A program made the position numbers and the translations under genes. Below are positions 17,513 through 26,055 of a stretch of 64,000 nucleotides of DNA, in pieces. Where the stretch lies: the NCBI RefSeq assembly GCF_014648635.1, contig NZ_BMRM01000007.1:186001-250000 (forward strand), given 5' to 3'. Below the pieces are notes generated by a model. That model made no database searches. It saw nothing but the letters and a program-made list of their open reading frames with translations, and was not told where the DNA came from. This DNA comes from Streptomyces cinerochromogenes (lineage in GTDB: Bacteria; Actinomycetota; Actinomycetes; Streptomycetales; Streptomycetaceae). Numbering within the stretch: position 1 is the first letter of the stretch; every line of letters begins with the position of its first letter.

Positions 17513-18445
17513 TCAGCCGGGATGCGGTCCGCCGTCGGTGTGCGGCTCGGGCTGCCGGTCCGGCTCCGGCTGCCGGTCCGGTTCGGGCTGCCGGTCCGGC
17601 TCCGGCTGCCGGTCCGGTTCGGGCTGCCGGTCCAGCTCCGGCTGCCGGTCCCGTTCGGCCTGTCGGTCCGGCTCGGGAAGCGCGGGCTGGCCGCCCCGCT
17701 CCAGGAAGTGCAGCAGCTCCACCGGGATGGGCAGCACCAGGGTGGAGTTCTTCTCGGCCGCCACCGCCATCACCGTCTGCAGCAGCCGCAGCTGGAGCGC
17801 GGCCGGTGTGCCGGACATCTGCTGGGCGGCCTCGGCGAGCTTCCTGGAGGCCTGGAGTTCGGCGTCCGCGTTGATGATCCGGGCCCGGCGTTCACGGTCC
17901 GCCTCGGCCTGGCGGGCCATCGACCGCTTCATGGTGTCCGGCAGGGACACGTCCTTGATCTCGACCCGGTCCACCTGGATGCCCCAGCCCACCGCCGGAC
18001 TGTCGATCATCAGCTCCAGACCCTGGTTGAGCTTCTCGCGGTTGGAGAGCAGATCGTCCAGATCGCTCTTGCCGATGATCGACCGGAGGGAGGTCTGCGC
18101 CATCTGCGACACCGCGAACTTGTAGTCCTCGACCTTCACCAGGGCGCTCGTCGCGTCGACCACCCGGAAGTAGACCACCGCGTCCACCCGGACGGTGACG
18201 TTGTCCCGGGTGATGCCCTCCTGGGCCGGGATCGGGAGCGTCACGATCTGCATGTTGACCTTCTGCAGCCGGTCCACGAAGGGGATGATCAGGTTCAGTC
18301 CCGGAGACCGCGCGTCACCCGCCACCCGGCCGAGCCGGAACAGCACACCCCGCTCGTACTGCTTGACCACCCGCACCGCCGCCGCCAGGTACACCACGCC
18401 GACGGAGCCCGCCGCCGCCAGGGTCACCACAAGGTCCTCGACCAT
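17513..18445 (-). CDS. SPFH/band-7 (slipin-type) membrane protein
   Basis: A 310-residue protein; ATG at 18445 behind GGAGG. It has one N-terminal membrane helix (VVTLAAAGSVGVVYLAAAVRV), then the slipin signature YERGVLFRLGR and an SPFH domain through about 220. The helical DRERRARIINADAELQASRK part follows. The C-terminal ~55 residues are a disordered tail of repeated DRQPEP units encoded by near-perfect 18-bp repeats at about 17530-17660. Slipins build membrane microdomain scaffolds and often work with NfeD-type proteases; no nfeD is adjacent here. Confidence 0.87.
   Translation of the reverse strand: MVEDLVVTLAAAGSVGVVYLAAAVRVVKQYERGVLFRLGRVAGDARSPGLNLIIPFVDRLQKVNMQIVTLPIPAQEGITRDNVTVRVDAVVYFRVVDATSALVKVEDYKFAVSQMAQTSLRSIIGKSDLDDLLSNREKLNQGLELMIDSPAVGWGIQVDRVEIKDVSLPDTMKRSMARQAEADRERRARIINADAELQASRKLAEAAQQMSGTPAALQLRLLQTVMAVAAEKNSTLVLPIPVELLHFLERGGQPALPEPDRQAERDRQPELDRQPEPDRQPEPDRQPEPDRQPEPDRQPEPHTDGGPHPG
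17530..17660. repeat. 18-bp coding repeats (DRQPEP units)
   Basis: Imperfect tandem 18-bp units, sense-strand peptide DRQPEP or DRQPEL, in the 3' end of the slipin gene. Likely length-variable between strains. Confidence 0.8.
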
Positions 18446-18549
18446 GGTGACCTCCTCACACAGAGGCCGGTTTGTCTGATGGTGCCACGATAGGCCCGTG
18501 GGGCCGGGATGCCGAGAGGATCCGGCGTCCCGGCCCCACGGGCGGGCGT

Positions 18550-20043
18550 TCAGGCCGCGGTGACCAGCTTCACCGGCTCCGTGCCGGCCGTGCTGTGCCG
18601 TGCGGCCCAGTTCTCCAGGGCCGTCCGGCAGGCGTGGTCCAGGTGGTGCAGCCCGGACAGGTCGAGGCGGACCGGGCGGTCCTGGGGCAGTGACTCCAGG
18701 CTGTCCAGGATCTTCGGCAGGCGCAGGAAGGTGGCGTTCCCCGACAGGTGCGCCTCGATCGGGCCGGCGCCCTTGTCCACGACCTCCAGCTTGACGTGCG
18801 AGGCCTCCCAGGCGGTCTTCACCACCGCCAGCGCGAGACCGATGAGCACGCCCTCGAACATGCTGACCGCCACGATGGAGACGGCCGTCACGGCGAGGAC
18901 CAGCGCCTCCCCGCGGTGCTCGCGCCACAGTCCGGCGAGCGACCGCACCGGGACCAGCTTGGCGCCCGCGTGGATGAGGATGCCCGCGAGGGCCGGGATC
19001 GGGATGTACGCGAGGACGCCGGGCAGCAGCGCCGCGAACAGCAGCAGCCAGACGCCGTGCAGCACCCGGGAGGCCTTCGTCCGGGCACCGGCCTGGACGT
19101 TGGTCGCGCTGCGCACGATCACCGCGGTCATCGGCAGCGCACCGAGCACGCCGCACACCATGTTGCCGGCGCCCTGGGCGACGAGCTCCTTGTTGTACTG
19201 GGTGCGCGGCCCGGAGTGCAGCCGGTCCACGGCCGCCGCGCTGAACAGCGACTCGGCGGACGCGATCAGGGTGAAGGCGACGACCGTGCCGAGCAGGCCG
19301 ACGCCGGCCAGCTCGCCGAAGGCGCTGAGCGGCGGCGGCTGGATCGAGCCGAGCAGGCCCTTGACCTCCACCGTGGCCACGGGCAGGTCCAGCGCGAACG
19401 CGGCCAGCGTGGCGAGCCCGACCGCGGCGAGCGGGCCGGGCAGCGCGCGGACCTTCGCCGGGGTGTGCTTCCACAGCAGCAGCACCGCGACGGTGCCCGC
19501 GGCCACCGCGAGCGAGGCCAGCGCGTCGGTGTCGGTGAAGGCGTCCCAGAACGCGCCGGGCAGCTGGAAGATCTTGTCCAGGCCGGAGTCGGGCGCCTTC
19601 GTCGCCATCGCCGGGTAGAGCTGCCCGGCGATGATCACCAGACCGATTCCGGCCAGCATGCCCTCGACGACGGCGACGGAGATGGCACGGAAGTAGCGGC
19701 CCAGCCGCAGCAGACCCATGGCCACCTGAAGGACCCCGGCGGCGAGCACGATCACGCCGAGCACGGGCAGCCCGAACTCCTTGACCGCCTCGTAGACGAG
19801 CACGGTCATGCCGGCCGCCGGACCCGAGACCTGCAGGCTGCTGCCGCGCATGAATCCGGTGACGAGGCCGCCCACGATGCCGGTGACCAGGCCGAGTTCG
19901 GCCGGCGCCCCGGAGGCGACGGACACGCCCACGCACAGCGGCAGCGCGACCAGGAACACCACGAGGGAGGCGGCGAAGTCCTCCTTGAGATACGGGAAAC
20001 GGGATATGAGGGTGCGGTTGTCGTCGGTCATCGGCGCGCTCAC
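18550..20043 (-). CDS. SulP-family anion (probable bicarbonate) transporter with STAS domain
   Basis: A 497-residue protein: SulP membrane domain (about residues 10-385, ten or more hydrophobic spans, opening RFPYLKEDFAASLVVFLVALP) and a C-terminal STAS domain (KVPxS-like region through SGLHHLDHACRTALENW). It starts at a GTG that overlaps the carbonic anhydrase stop (GTGA at 20040-20043), with an in-frame ATG at 20031 as alternative. The overlap with a beta-carbonic anhydrase suggests that the substrate is bicarbonate rather than sulfate. That is inference from context; SulP substrates cannot be read from the sequence. Confidence 0.88.
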   Translation of the reverse strand: MSAPMTDDNRTLISRFPYLKEDFAASLVVFLVALPLCVGVSVASGAPAELGLVTGIVGGLVTGFMRGSSLQVSGPAAGMTVLVYEAVKEFGLPVLGVIVLAAGVLQVAMGLLRLGRYFRAISVAVVEGMLAGIGLVIIAGQLYPAMATKAPDSGLDKIFQLPGAFWDAFTDTDALASLAVAAGTVAVLLLWKHTPAKVRALPGPLAAVGLATLAAFALDLPVATVEVKGLLGSIQPPPLSAFGELAGVGLLGTVVAFTLIASAESLFSAAAVDRLHSGPRTQYNKELVAQGAGNMVCGVLGALPMTAVIVRSATNVQAGARTKASRVLHGVWLLLFAALLPGVLAYIPIPALAGILIHAGAKLVPVRSLAGLWREHRGEALVLAVTAVSIVAVSMFEGVLIGLALAVVKTAWEASHVKLEVVDKGAGPIEAHLSGNATFLRLPKILDSLESLPQDRPVRLDLSGLHHLDHACRTALENWAARHSTAGTEPVKLVTAA

Positions 20044-20618
20044 AGGGCCTCGAAGGTGTCGGTCTGCGGGCGGTGCGTCCGTACGGCGCCGGTGTGCACC
20101 TCGTAGTACCAGGCGTGCAGGGCCAGCTGACCCTCCGCCAGCCGCCGCTCGACGCAGGGGTACGAGCGCAACCGGAGCAGCTGGGTCAGGGCATGGCTCT
20201 GCACGCCCTCGGCGACCTCCGGATCCTCGGCCGCGCCGGCCGGGCGCGGGGTGGCGGAGGCCAGCCAGTCGCGTACGGCGGGTACGGCGTCCAGGTCGTC
20301 CCCGCGCACGAGGGCACCGACGGCGCCGCAGTGCGAGTGGCCGCAGACGACGATGTCGCGGACGCCGAGCACCTCCACGGCGTACTCGATGGTGGCGGCC
20401 TCGCTGGTGGGGTGTTCGGAGGTGTAGGGCGGGACGATGTTGCCCGCGGTGCGCAGCTCGAACAGCTCGCCGGGGCGGGCGCCCGTGATCAGGGCGGGGA
20501 CGACCCGGGAATCGGAGCAGGTGATGAACAGCACCTGCGGGGACTGGCCTTCGGCGAGCTTGGCGAACTCCTCAGGGCGTTGTCCGAAGGTACGGGCGTT
20601 GTCGATGAGGGGCTGCAT
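20040..20618 (-). CDS. beta-class carbonic anhydrase
   Basis: A 192-residue protein starting at ATG 20618 with an AGGAGG ribosome-binding site. The zinc site is complete: Cys34 and Asp36 in TCSDSRV, His94 and Cys97 in CGHSHCGA. It interconverts CO2 and bicarbonate in the cytosol. It is the first gene of a two-gene operon with the SulP transporter, whose start overlaps its stop, so hydration or dehydration and bicarbonate transport are made together. A run of ten G residues lies about 60 bp upstream of its start. Confidence 0.93.
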   Translation of the reverse strand: MQPLIDNARTFGQRPEEFAKLAEGQSPQVLFITCSDSRVVPALITGARPGELFELRTAGNIVPPYTSEHPTSEAATIEYAVEVLGVRDIVVCGHSHCGAVGALVRGDDLDAVPAVRDWLASATPRPAGAAEDPEVAEGVQSHALTQLLRLRSYPCVERRLAEGQLALHAWYYEVHTGAVRTHRPQTDTFEAL

Positions 20619-20675
20619 GTGTGTGGGTTCCTCCTGGCGCGCCTGCCTGGCGCGTCGGACGTGCACAACGGTTGT

Positions 20676-20685
20676 GGGGGGGGGG
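20676..20685. repeat. homopolymer run of ten G
   Basis: An uninterrupted (G)10 in the leader region of the leftward carbonic anhydrase operon. Prone to slippage in replication and to sequencing error. Confidence 0.85.
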
Positions 20686-20704
20686 CGAGGAGAGCGGCCG
20701 GCCC

Positions 20705-21100
20705 TCAGCAGCGGAAGACCTGGAGCGCTGCCGGGGTGTGGGCTCTGGAGGCTCTCGGGGAGTGCGGACGCCGGCTGTCGGAGGCTTCCGACGGGTCCGC
20801 GGCGACCGCGCGGCCGGGTATGAGGGCGTGTTCGTGGCAGCAGCCGGACGAGGGCCGGCGGTGCCGGTCGCGCACGTGCGGGACGCCCACGGGGTCACCC
20901 GGGCGGCCCGAGGCGCGGACGTGCTCCGCTCCGTCCCGGACCCACTGCTCGGAGGGGATGGTTCCGGTCTCAGCCTTGGCCCGCGCCTGACCGTGTGTGT
21001 GCGCGGACGCGAAGGTTCCGGCGGACGTGAAGAGCTGGAACGCGAGCAGGGTCATGCCGAGGAGGGCGAGCAGGGTCCTGGCCGTCGTACCTCGGAACAT
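20705..21100 (-). CDS. small secreted protein, function unknown
   Basis: A 131-residue protein starting at ATG 21100 behind GGAGGGAG. A signal peptide (TTARTLLALLGMTLLAFQLFTSAGTFASA) is followed by a His/Arg/Pro-rich mature part. This contains CCHEHA and a C-terminal VFRC, so four cysteines/histidines could bind metal or form disulfides. I do not recognise a family. It lies upstream of the carbonic anhydrase/SulP operon in the same direction with an ~86-bp gap, and downstream of a strong palindrome. Confidence 0.6.
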   Translation of the reverse strand: MFRGTTARTLLALLGMTLLAFQLFTSAGTFASAHTHGQARAKAETGTIPSEQWVRDGAEHVRASGRPGDPVGVPHVRDRHRRPSSGCCHEHALIPGRAVAADPSEASDSRRPHSPRASRAHTPAALQVFRC

Positions 21101-21171
21101 GAGCCTCTCCCTCCCTGCGTTCACGTTTCTTGTCCAGACCAAGGATTGGTCAATGGATGGTCAAGAAACAC

Positions 21172-21203
21172 GTTAACCCTGCAAAGTCCTTTGCAGGGTT
21201 AAC
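21172..21203. promoter_or_regulatory. 32-bp near-perfect palindrome (15-bp arms)
   Basis: GTTAACCCTGCAAAG (21172-21186), a 2-base centre, then its exact reverse complement. It lies 72 bp upstream of the small secreted gene and about 105 bp after the zapE stop. No T-tract follows, and the tiny loop favours an operator or cruciform over a terminator. Two ggtcaa-type direct repeats lie just to the left (21148-21165). Confidence 0.6.
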
Positions 21204-21307
21204 TGAACGTTACGCGCCGAAGAGAGCGTGAAAAGTGCGGGTCGGGTGGCGTGAACCCACCCTTGACCCGCGGGGTTTGATCGGCTATTCGATGCCGGGT
21301 GAAGGCC

Positions 21308-22411
21308 CTAGGCGCCCAGCAGACCCTTCGCGTCCCGGGCCAGCGCGGTGAGCCGGGATATCGCGCGGAAGTACTTCTTGCGGTAGCCGCCGTTCAGCAT
21401 CTCGTCGCTGAACAGCTTGTCGAACGGCAGCCCCGAGGCCAGCACGGGGACCTCGCGGTCGTAGAGCCGGTCCGCGAGCACCACCAGGCGCAGCGCCGTC
21501 GACTGGTCCGGCACGGGCTGCACGCCGGTCAGGCACACCGCCCGCACCCCGTCGGTCAGCGCGCCGTACCGGCTCGGGTGAACCCGGGCCAGGTGCTCCA
21601 GCAGGTGCGGGAAGTCGTCCAGCGAGGCACCCTCGGTGGCGAAGGCGGTCTTCATGACCTCCTCGTCGGAGAAGGGCGCCGGGGCCTCGGGCAGGCCGCG
21701 GTGGCGGTAGTCCTCGCCGTCGATGCGCAGGGTGCGGAAGTGGGCGGACAGGCCCTGGATCTCGCGCAGGAAGTCGGCCGCCGCGAAGCGGCCCTCGCCC
21801 AGCTTGCCGGGGAGCGTGTTGGAGGTGGCGGCGAGCGCCACGCCCGCCTCGACCAGCTTGCCGAGCAGGGTCGACACCAGGACCGTGTCGCCCGGGTCGT
21901 CCAGTTCGAACTCGTCGATGCACAGCAGACTGTGCCCGGACAGCGTCCGCACCGTCTGCTGGAAGCCGAGGGCGCCGACCAGGTTGGTCAGCTCCACGAA
22001 GGTGCCGAACGCCTTGCGGGAGGGTTCGGCCGGGGTCGCGTGCCACAGGGAGGCGAGCAGGTGGGTCTTGCCGACGCCGTAGCCGCCGTCCAGGTACACC
22101 CCGCGCGGGCCCGCCGGGGCCTTGGGCGCCTTGGCCCGGCCGAAGCCGAACAGGCCGCGCCTGCCGTTGCCGGAGGCCTGCGCTTCGCCGAGCCCGGCCG
22201 CGAAGCCCTCCAGCACCCGGACGGCCTCGGTCTGGCTGGGCTGGTCCGGGTCCGGGATGTAGGTGGCGAAGCGGACCGAGTCGAAGCGCGGGGGCGGCAC
22301 CATCTCGGCGACCAGCCGCTCGGCGGGGACATGCGGCTGGCGGGCGCACAGGGACAGAGGGCCGGCTTCCGGCAGAGGACTGGAACCGGGGGCGGCGGTG
22401 GAGGACGACAC
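21308..22411 (-). CDS. zapE: ZapE/AFG1-like ATPase
   Basis: A 367-residue P-loop ATPase. Walker A is DGGYGVGKTHLLASLW, Walker B LLCIDEFELDD, and the sensor/arginine region is ATSNTLPGKLGEGRF, all characteristic of the AFG1/ZapE family. In E. coli ZapE stabilises the Z-ring; mitochondrial AFG1 has a protein quality-control role. The role in Streptomyces is unproven. Monocistronic; its promoter must sit in the 37-bp gap to the divergent pyrimidine reductase. Confidence 0.9.
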   Translation of the reverse strand: MSSSTAAPGSSPLPEAGPLSLCARQPHVPAERLVAEMVPPPRFDSVRFATYIPDPDQPSQTEAVRVLEGFAAGLGEAQASGNGRRGLFGFGRAKAPKAPAGPRGVYLDGGYGVGKTHLLASLWHATPAEPSRKAFGTFVELTNLVGALGFQQTVRTLSGHSLLCIDEFELDDPGDTVLVSTLLGKLVEAGVALAATSNTLPGKLGEGRFAAADFLREIQGLSAHFRTLRIDGEDYRHRGLPEAPAPFSDEEVMKTAFATEGASLDDFPHLLEHLARVHPSRYGALTDGVRAVCLTGVQPVPDQSTALRLVVLADRLYDREVPVLASGLPFDKLFSDEMLNGGYRKKYFRAISRLTALARDAKGLLGA

Positions 22412-22448
22412 AGTTCCTCATGCTAAGCGCCGTGTCACACTGCACGGC

Positions 22449-23324
22449 ATGCGACGCCTGTTCCCTGTGACCGAAGAGACAGCAGCCCAGGCCCCCGGCG
22501 GGGGCCCGGAGGGGCAGGAGGCCGGTGGGGCCGCCGGTGCCGGGGCGGCTCCAGGGCCCGGTGGGAACCGGGAGTGGAGCCTCGCCGAGCTGGCCGCCGC
22601 CTACGCCTACCCGGAGCCCGCGCCGGGCGCCCCCCGGACCTGGCTGCGGGCCAACATGGTCTCCTCCCTCGACGGCGCCGCCCAGCACGAGGGCCGCTCC
22701 CAGCCCATCTCCAGCGCCGCCGACATGCGGATCTTCGGCACCCTGCGGGCGCTCGCGGACGTCGTGCTGGTGGGTGCGGAAACGGTACGGCAGGAGGGGT
22801 ACCGCCCCGCACGCGCGCGTGCCGAGTTCGCCGGGGCCCGCAAGGCCGCGGGGCAGGGCCCGGTCCCCGCGATCGCGATCGTCACCGCGAGCCTGGAGCT
22901 GGACTTCACGCTGCCGCTGTTCACCTCGCCCCTGGTGCCCACGCTGGTCCTCACCGGGGCGGCGGCCGCCCCCGACCGGGTCGCCGCCGCCGAGAAGGCC
23001 GGCGCCCGCGTGCTGATCGCCGGTGCGGGCATGGGTGTGGAACCGGCCCGGGCCGTCCAGGCCCTCGCCGACCTCGGCCACACCCGGCTGCTCACCGAGG
23101 GCGGCCCCCGGCTGCTCGGCCAGCTGATCGCCGCCGACGTGCTGGACGAGCTGTGCCTGACGATCTCGCCGACGCTCACCGCGGGGAGCGCCCAGCGCAT
23201 CGCCGGGGGGCCGTCGGTCGCCGTTCCGCACCGGTTCGAACTGGCGTCGCTGCTGGAGGAGGACGGATTCCTGTTCAGTCGCTACCGTCGGCCCCAAAAC
23301 AGCGGAATCTATCGTTCCGCTTAG
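22449..23324 (+). CDS. pyrimidine reductase family protein (RibD C-terminal domain)
   Basis: A 291-residue protein starting at ATG 22449. After a Gly/Ala/Pro-rich N-terminus of ~45 residues comes a dihydrofolate-reductase-like RibD_C domain (PRTWLRANMVSSLDGAAQ, LADVVLVGAETVRQEGY, LLTEGGPRLLGQLIAADVLDEL). In riboflavin synthesis this fold reduces the ribose of the deaminated pyrimidine with NADPH. Here there is no deaminase domain and no other rib gene nearby, so it may be a paralogue with another pyrimidine-like substrate. Divergent from zapE; hairpins after its stop (around 23355-23400) may terminate it. Confidence 0.82.
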   Translation: MRRLFPVTEETAAQAPGGGPEGQEAGGAAGAGAAPGPGGNREWSLAELAAAYAYPEPAPGAPRTWLRANMVSSLDGAAQHEGRSQPISSAADMRIFGTLRALADVVLVGAETVRQEGYRPARARAEFAGARKAAGQGPVPAIAIVTASLELDFTLPLFTSPLVPTLVLTGAAAAPDRVAAAEKAGARVLIAGAGMGVEPARAVQALADLGHTRLLTEGGPRLLGQLIAADVLDELCLTISPTLTAGSAQRIAGGPSVAVPHRFELASLLEEDGFLFSRYRRPQNSGIYRSA

Positions 23325-23425
23325 CTTCCGGCGGGCAGACTTAGACCGGCAGTACCCGTGCGATCACGGGGAAGGATGGTTTCCGCAGGGGCCCTGCCGG
23401 GCCCTCTAAGGAGAAGAGGCGCCTG

Positions 23426-23899
23426 GTGTTCACAAGCGTTCTGATGATCGAGAAGGCCCTGACGTCCGCCGACGTGGAGTTCGTCACCACCTTGCACGGG
23501 GACGAGCCCGTCTCCTTCCACGTGCTGCTCCAGCCGCGCGGCGAGCAGGCGGACCGGCTGCTGCGGGCCATCGACGACATCGCGCTCGGCGAACTCGACG
23601 AGGCGGTGCGCGAGGGGGAGACGCCGGAGGGGCAGGAGGCGCGGAGCATGGGGCAGCAGGCCCTCGGCGTGTCGCTCCAGGCGCTGCGGTCCGCGGGGAG
23701 CGCGGCGGAGGGGCGGCTGGTCGAGGACCATCCGCTGGACGCGCTGAAGGCGCTGGTCGCGGAGGTGGGCGCGGACGAGGTGATCGTGCTCACCGATCCG
23801 CACTACGTGGAGGAGTTCTTCCACCGGGACTGGGCCTCCCGGGCGCGGCACAAGGTGGGGGTGCCGGTGCTGAAGCTGTTCTCGCACAGCAAGGAGTAG
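23426..23899 (+). CDS. conserved protein with universal-stress-like C-terminus
   Basis: A 157-residue protein starting at GTG 23426 behind AAGGAGAAG. The C-terminal half (DALKALVAEVGADEVIVLTDPHYVEEFF...RARHKVGVPVLKLF) has the alternating pattern of a Usp/HUP-type Rossmann-like fold, but no clear ATP-binding GxxGxxGS motif. Streptomyces orthologues are sometimes labelled indole-3-glycerol phosphate synthase, which the sequence does not support. No signal peptide. Co-directional with murC, 262 bp upstream. Confidence 0.65.
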   Translation: MFTSVLMIEKALTSADVEFVTTLHGDEPVSFHVLLQPRGEQADRLLRAIDDIALGELDEAVREGETPEGQEARSMGQQALGVSLQALRSAGSAAEGRLVEDHPLDALKALVAEVGADEVIVLTDPHYVEEFFHRDWASRARHKVGVPVLKLFSHSKE

Positions 23900-23951
23900 A
23901 CGCTCCGCCGGGTCGGCCGGTGAGTGCCCGTCCGGGGCTGCCGGTGCGCTC

Positions 23952-24021
23952 GCGGACGCGAGGACGTCGGGGTCGGCCGCGCCCACGCGGACGCGAGGAC
24001 GCGCGAGGACGTCGGGGTCGG
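23952..24021. repeat. 35-bp direct repeat upstream of murC
   Basis: gcggacgcgagg recurs at 23952 and 23987, and gcgaggacgtcggggtcgg occurs in both units. It lies in the 262-bp gap before murC; no gene is seen there. Confidence 0.75.
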
Positions 24022-24161
24022 GCGTGCCCGCGTGCCGGAGCCGCACCTCGTTGCGGCCCCGCGCCCCGGGGCCGGCCGCCCCACGCCCCTTGCGGGGTGA
24101 CCGGTGCTCCAGCGCATAGGCTAGGGCCGCTCTCGTACGTACCGTCTCTGGGGAGAAACGC

Positions 24162-25553
24162 ATGGCACCCGGCCTTCCTACCGCCATGGACCGACCGCAC
24201 TTCATCGGCATCGGCGGCGCCGGAATGTCGGGCATCGCCAAGATCCTCGCGCAGCGCGGGGCCGAGGTGGCCGGCAGCGACGCCAAGGAGTCGGCGACCG
24301 CCGAGGCGCTGCGGGCGCTGGGCGCGACCGTGCACATCGGGCACGCCGCCGAGCACCTCGCCGACGACGCCAGCTGTGTCGTCGTGTCGTCGGCGATCCG
24401 CGAGGACAACCCGGAGCTGGCCCGCGCCGCCGAGCTGGGTGTCCCGGTGGTGCACCGCTCCGACGCGCTGGCCGCGCTGATGGAGGGGCTGCGGCCGATC
24501 GCCGTGGCCGGCACCCACGGCAAGACCACCACCACCTCGATGCTGGCCGTCTCGCTGGGCGAGCTGGGCCTGAAGCCGTCGTACGCCATCGGCGGCGACC
24601 TGGACGCGCCCGGCTCCAACGCGCTGCACGGCGAGGGCGACATCTTCGTCGCCGAGGCCGACGAATCGGACCGCAGCTTCCACAAGTACGCGCCCGAGGT
24701 CGCCATCGTCCTCAACGTCGAGCTGGACCACCACGCCAACTACGCCTCCATGGACGAGATCTACGAGTCCTTCGAGACGTTCGTGGACCGGATCACCGAG
24801 GGCGGCACCCTCGTGGTGTCCGCGGACCACGAGGGCGCCCGGGAGCTGACCCGGCGCGTCTCCGGGCGCGATGTGCGGGTGGTCACCTACGGCGAGGCCG
24901 CCGACGCGGACGTACGCGTGCTGTCGATCGTCCCGCAGGGGCTGAAGAGCCGGGTCACCGTGGTGCTGGACGGACAGGAGCTGACCTTCGCCGTCTCCGT
25001 GCCCGGCCGGCACTACGCCCTCAACGCCGTCGCCGCGCTCACCGCCGGCGCCGCCCTCGGCATCCCGGCCGCCGAACTGGCGCCCGCGCTCGCCGCCTAC
25101 ACCGGTGTCAAGCGGCGCCTCCAGCTCAAGGGCGAGGCCGCCGGCGTCCAGGTGATCGACTCCTACGCCCACCACCCGACCGAGATGACCGCCGACCTGG
25201 AGGCCATGCGCGACGCCGCCGGTGACGCCCGCATCCTCGTCGTCTTCCAGCCGCACCTCTTCTCCCGCACCCAGGAGCTGGGCAAGGAGATGGGACAGGC
25301 CCTCGCCCTCGCCGACGCCTCGGTGGTCCTGGACATCTACCCGGCCCGCGAGGACCCGATCCCCGGCGTGACCAGCGAGCTGATCATCGAGGCCGCGCGC
25401 GCGGCGGGCGCCGACGTCACCGCCGTGCACGACAAGGCGGAGATCCCCGCGGTGATCGCGGGAATGGCGAAGCCCGGTGATCTCGTTCTCACCATGGGCG
25501 CGGGCGACGTGACCGACCTGGGCCCGCTGATCCTGGACCGCCTGTCGCAGTGA
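24162..25553 (+). CDS. murC: UDP-N-acetylmuramate--L-alanine ligase
   Basis: A 463-residue cytosolic Mur ligase that adds L-Ala to UDP-MurNAc with ATP, the first peptide step of peptidoglycan synthesis. Motifs: N-terminal UDP-binding FIGIGGAGMSGIAKIL, P-loop GTHGKTTTTSMLA, the carbamate/metal region (EADESDRSFHKY), central-domain NVELDHHANY, and C-terminal YAHHPTEM. Length is typical. It starts at ATG 24162 with gggagaaacgc upstream. It sits outside the usual dcw division cluster, as is normal for murC in Streptomyces, and is followed 17 bp later by msrB. Confidence 0.96.
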   Translation: MAPGLPTAMDRPHFIGIGGAGMSGIAKILAQRGAEVAGSDAKESATAEALRALGATVHIGHAAEHLADDASCVVVSSAIREDNPELARAAELGVPVVHRSDALAALMEGLRPIAVAGTHGKTTTTSMLAVSLGELGLKPSYAIGGDLDAPGSNALHGEGDIFVAEADESDRSFHKYAPEVAIVLNVELDHHANYASMDEIYESFETFVDRITEGGTLVVSADHEGARELTRRVSGRDVRVVTYGEAADADVRVLSIVPQGLKSRVTVVLDGQELTFAVSVPGRHYALNAVAALTAGAALGIPAAELAPALAAYTGVKRRLQLKGEAAGVQVIDSYAHHPTEMTADLEAMRDAAGDARILVVFQPHLFSRTQELGKEMGQALALADASVVLDIYPAREDPIPGVTSELIIEAARAAGADVTAVHDKAEIPAVIAGMAKPGDLVLTMGAGDVTDLGPLILDRLSQ

Positions 25554-25570
25554 AAAGGGGCTGAGAACTG

Positions 25571-25978
25571 ATGTCGTACGACGTCGAGAAGCCGGACGAG
25601 CAGTGGCGCGCGGAGCTGAACCCGGCCGAGTACGCCGTGCTGCGCCAGGCCGCCACCGAGCCGGCCTTCACCGGTGAGTACACCGACACCAAGACCCAGG
25701 GTGTGTACTCCTGCCGGGCCTGCGGCGCCGAGCTGTTCACCTCCGAGACCAAGTTCGAGTCGCACTGCGGCTGGCCGTCCTTCTACGACCCGAAGGACAC
25801 CGACGCCGTGGAGCTGGTCGAGGACCGCTCCCACGGGATGGTCCGCACCGAGGTGCGGTGCGCCCGCTGCGGCTCCCACCTGGGGCACGTCTTCGCGGGC
25901 GAGGGCTACCCCACCCCCACCGACCAGAGGTACTGCATCAACTCCATCTCCCTGCGGCTGACCCCCCAGGAGGGCTGA
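25571..25978 (+). CDS. msrB: peptide-methionine (R)-S-oxide reductase
   Basis: A 135-residue MsrB. It holds a structural zinc site made of two CxxC motifs (CRACG and CARCG), the catalytic Cys in RYCINSISL, and the GWPSFYDP and GSHLGHVF motifs. It repairs methionine-R-sulfoxide in oxidised proteins. The gene starts 17 bp after murC behind AAGGGG, so it is probably co-transcribed with it. A strong hairpin ends the unit 35 bp downstream. Confidence 0.95.
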   Translation: MSYDVEKPDEQWRAELNPAEYAVLRQAATEPAFTGEYTDTKTQGVYSCRACGAELFTSETKFESHCGWPSFYDPKDTDAVELVEDRSHGMVRTEVRCARCGSHLGHVFAGEGYPTPTDQRYCINSISLRLTPQEG

Positions 25979-25985
25979 GCCGAGA

Positions 25986-26040
25986 GCGGGGCCCCGCCCG
26001 CGGGGCCGCCTCGACGGCCGGGGCTGGTGCCCCGGCCGTC
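25986..26040 (+). terminator. double hairpin terminator after msrB
   Basis: GACGGCCGGGGC (26013-26024), loop tggt, then its exact complement (26029-26040), preceded by a GCGGGGCCCCGC palindrome. The 12-bp GC stem without a U-tract is the usual Streptomyces form. Confidence 0.8.
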
Positions 26041-26055
26041 CCGGTTTGAGATTCT

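Noticed and set aside
23426-23899. Indole-3-glycerol phosphate synthase
   Set aside because: At 157 residues it is far too short for the TIM barrel and lacks its catalytic motifs.
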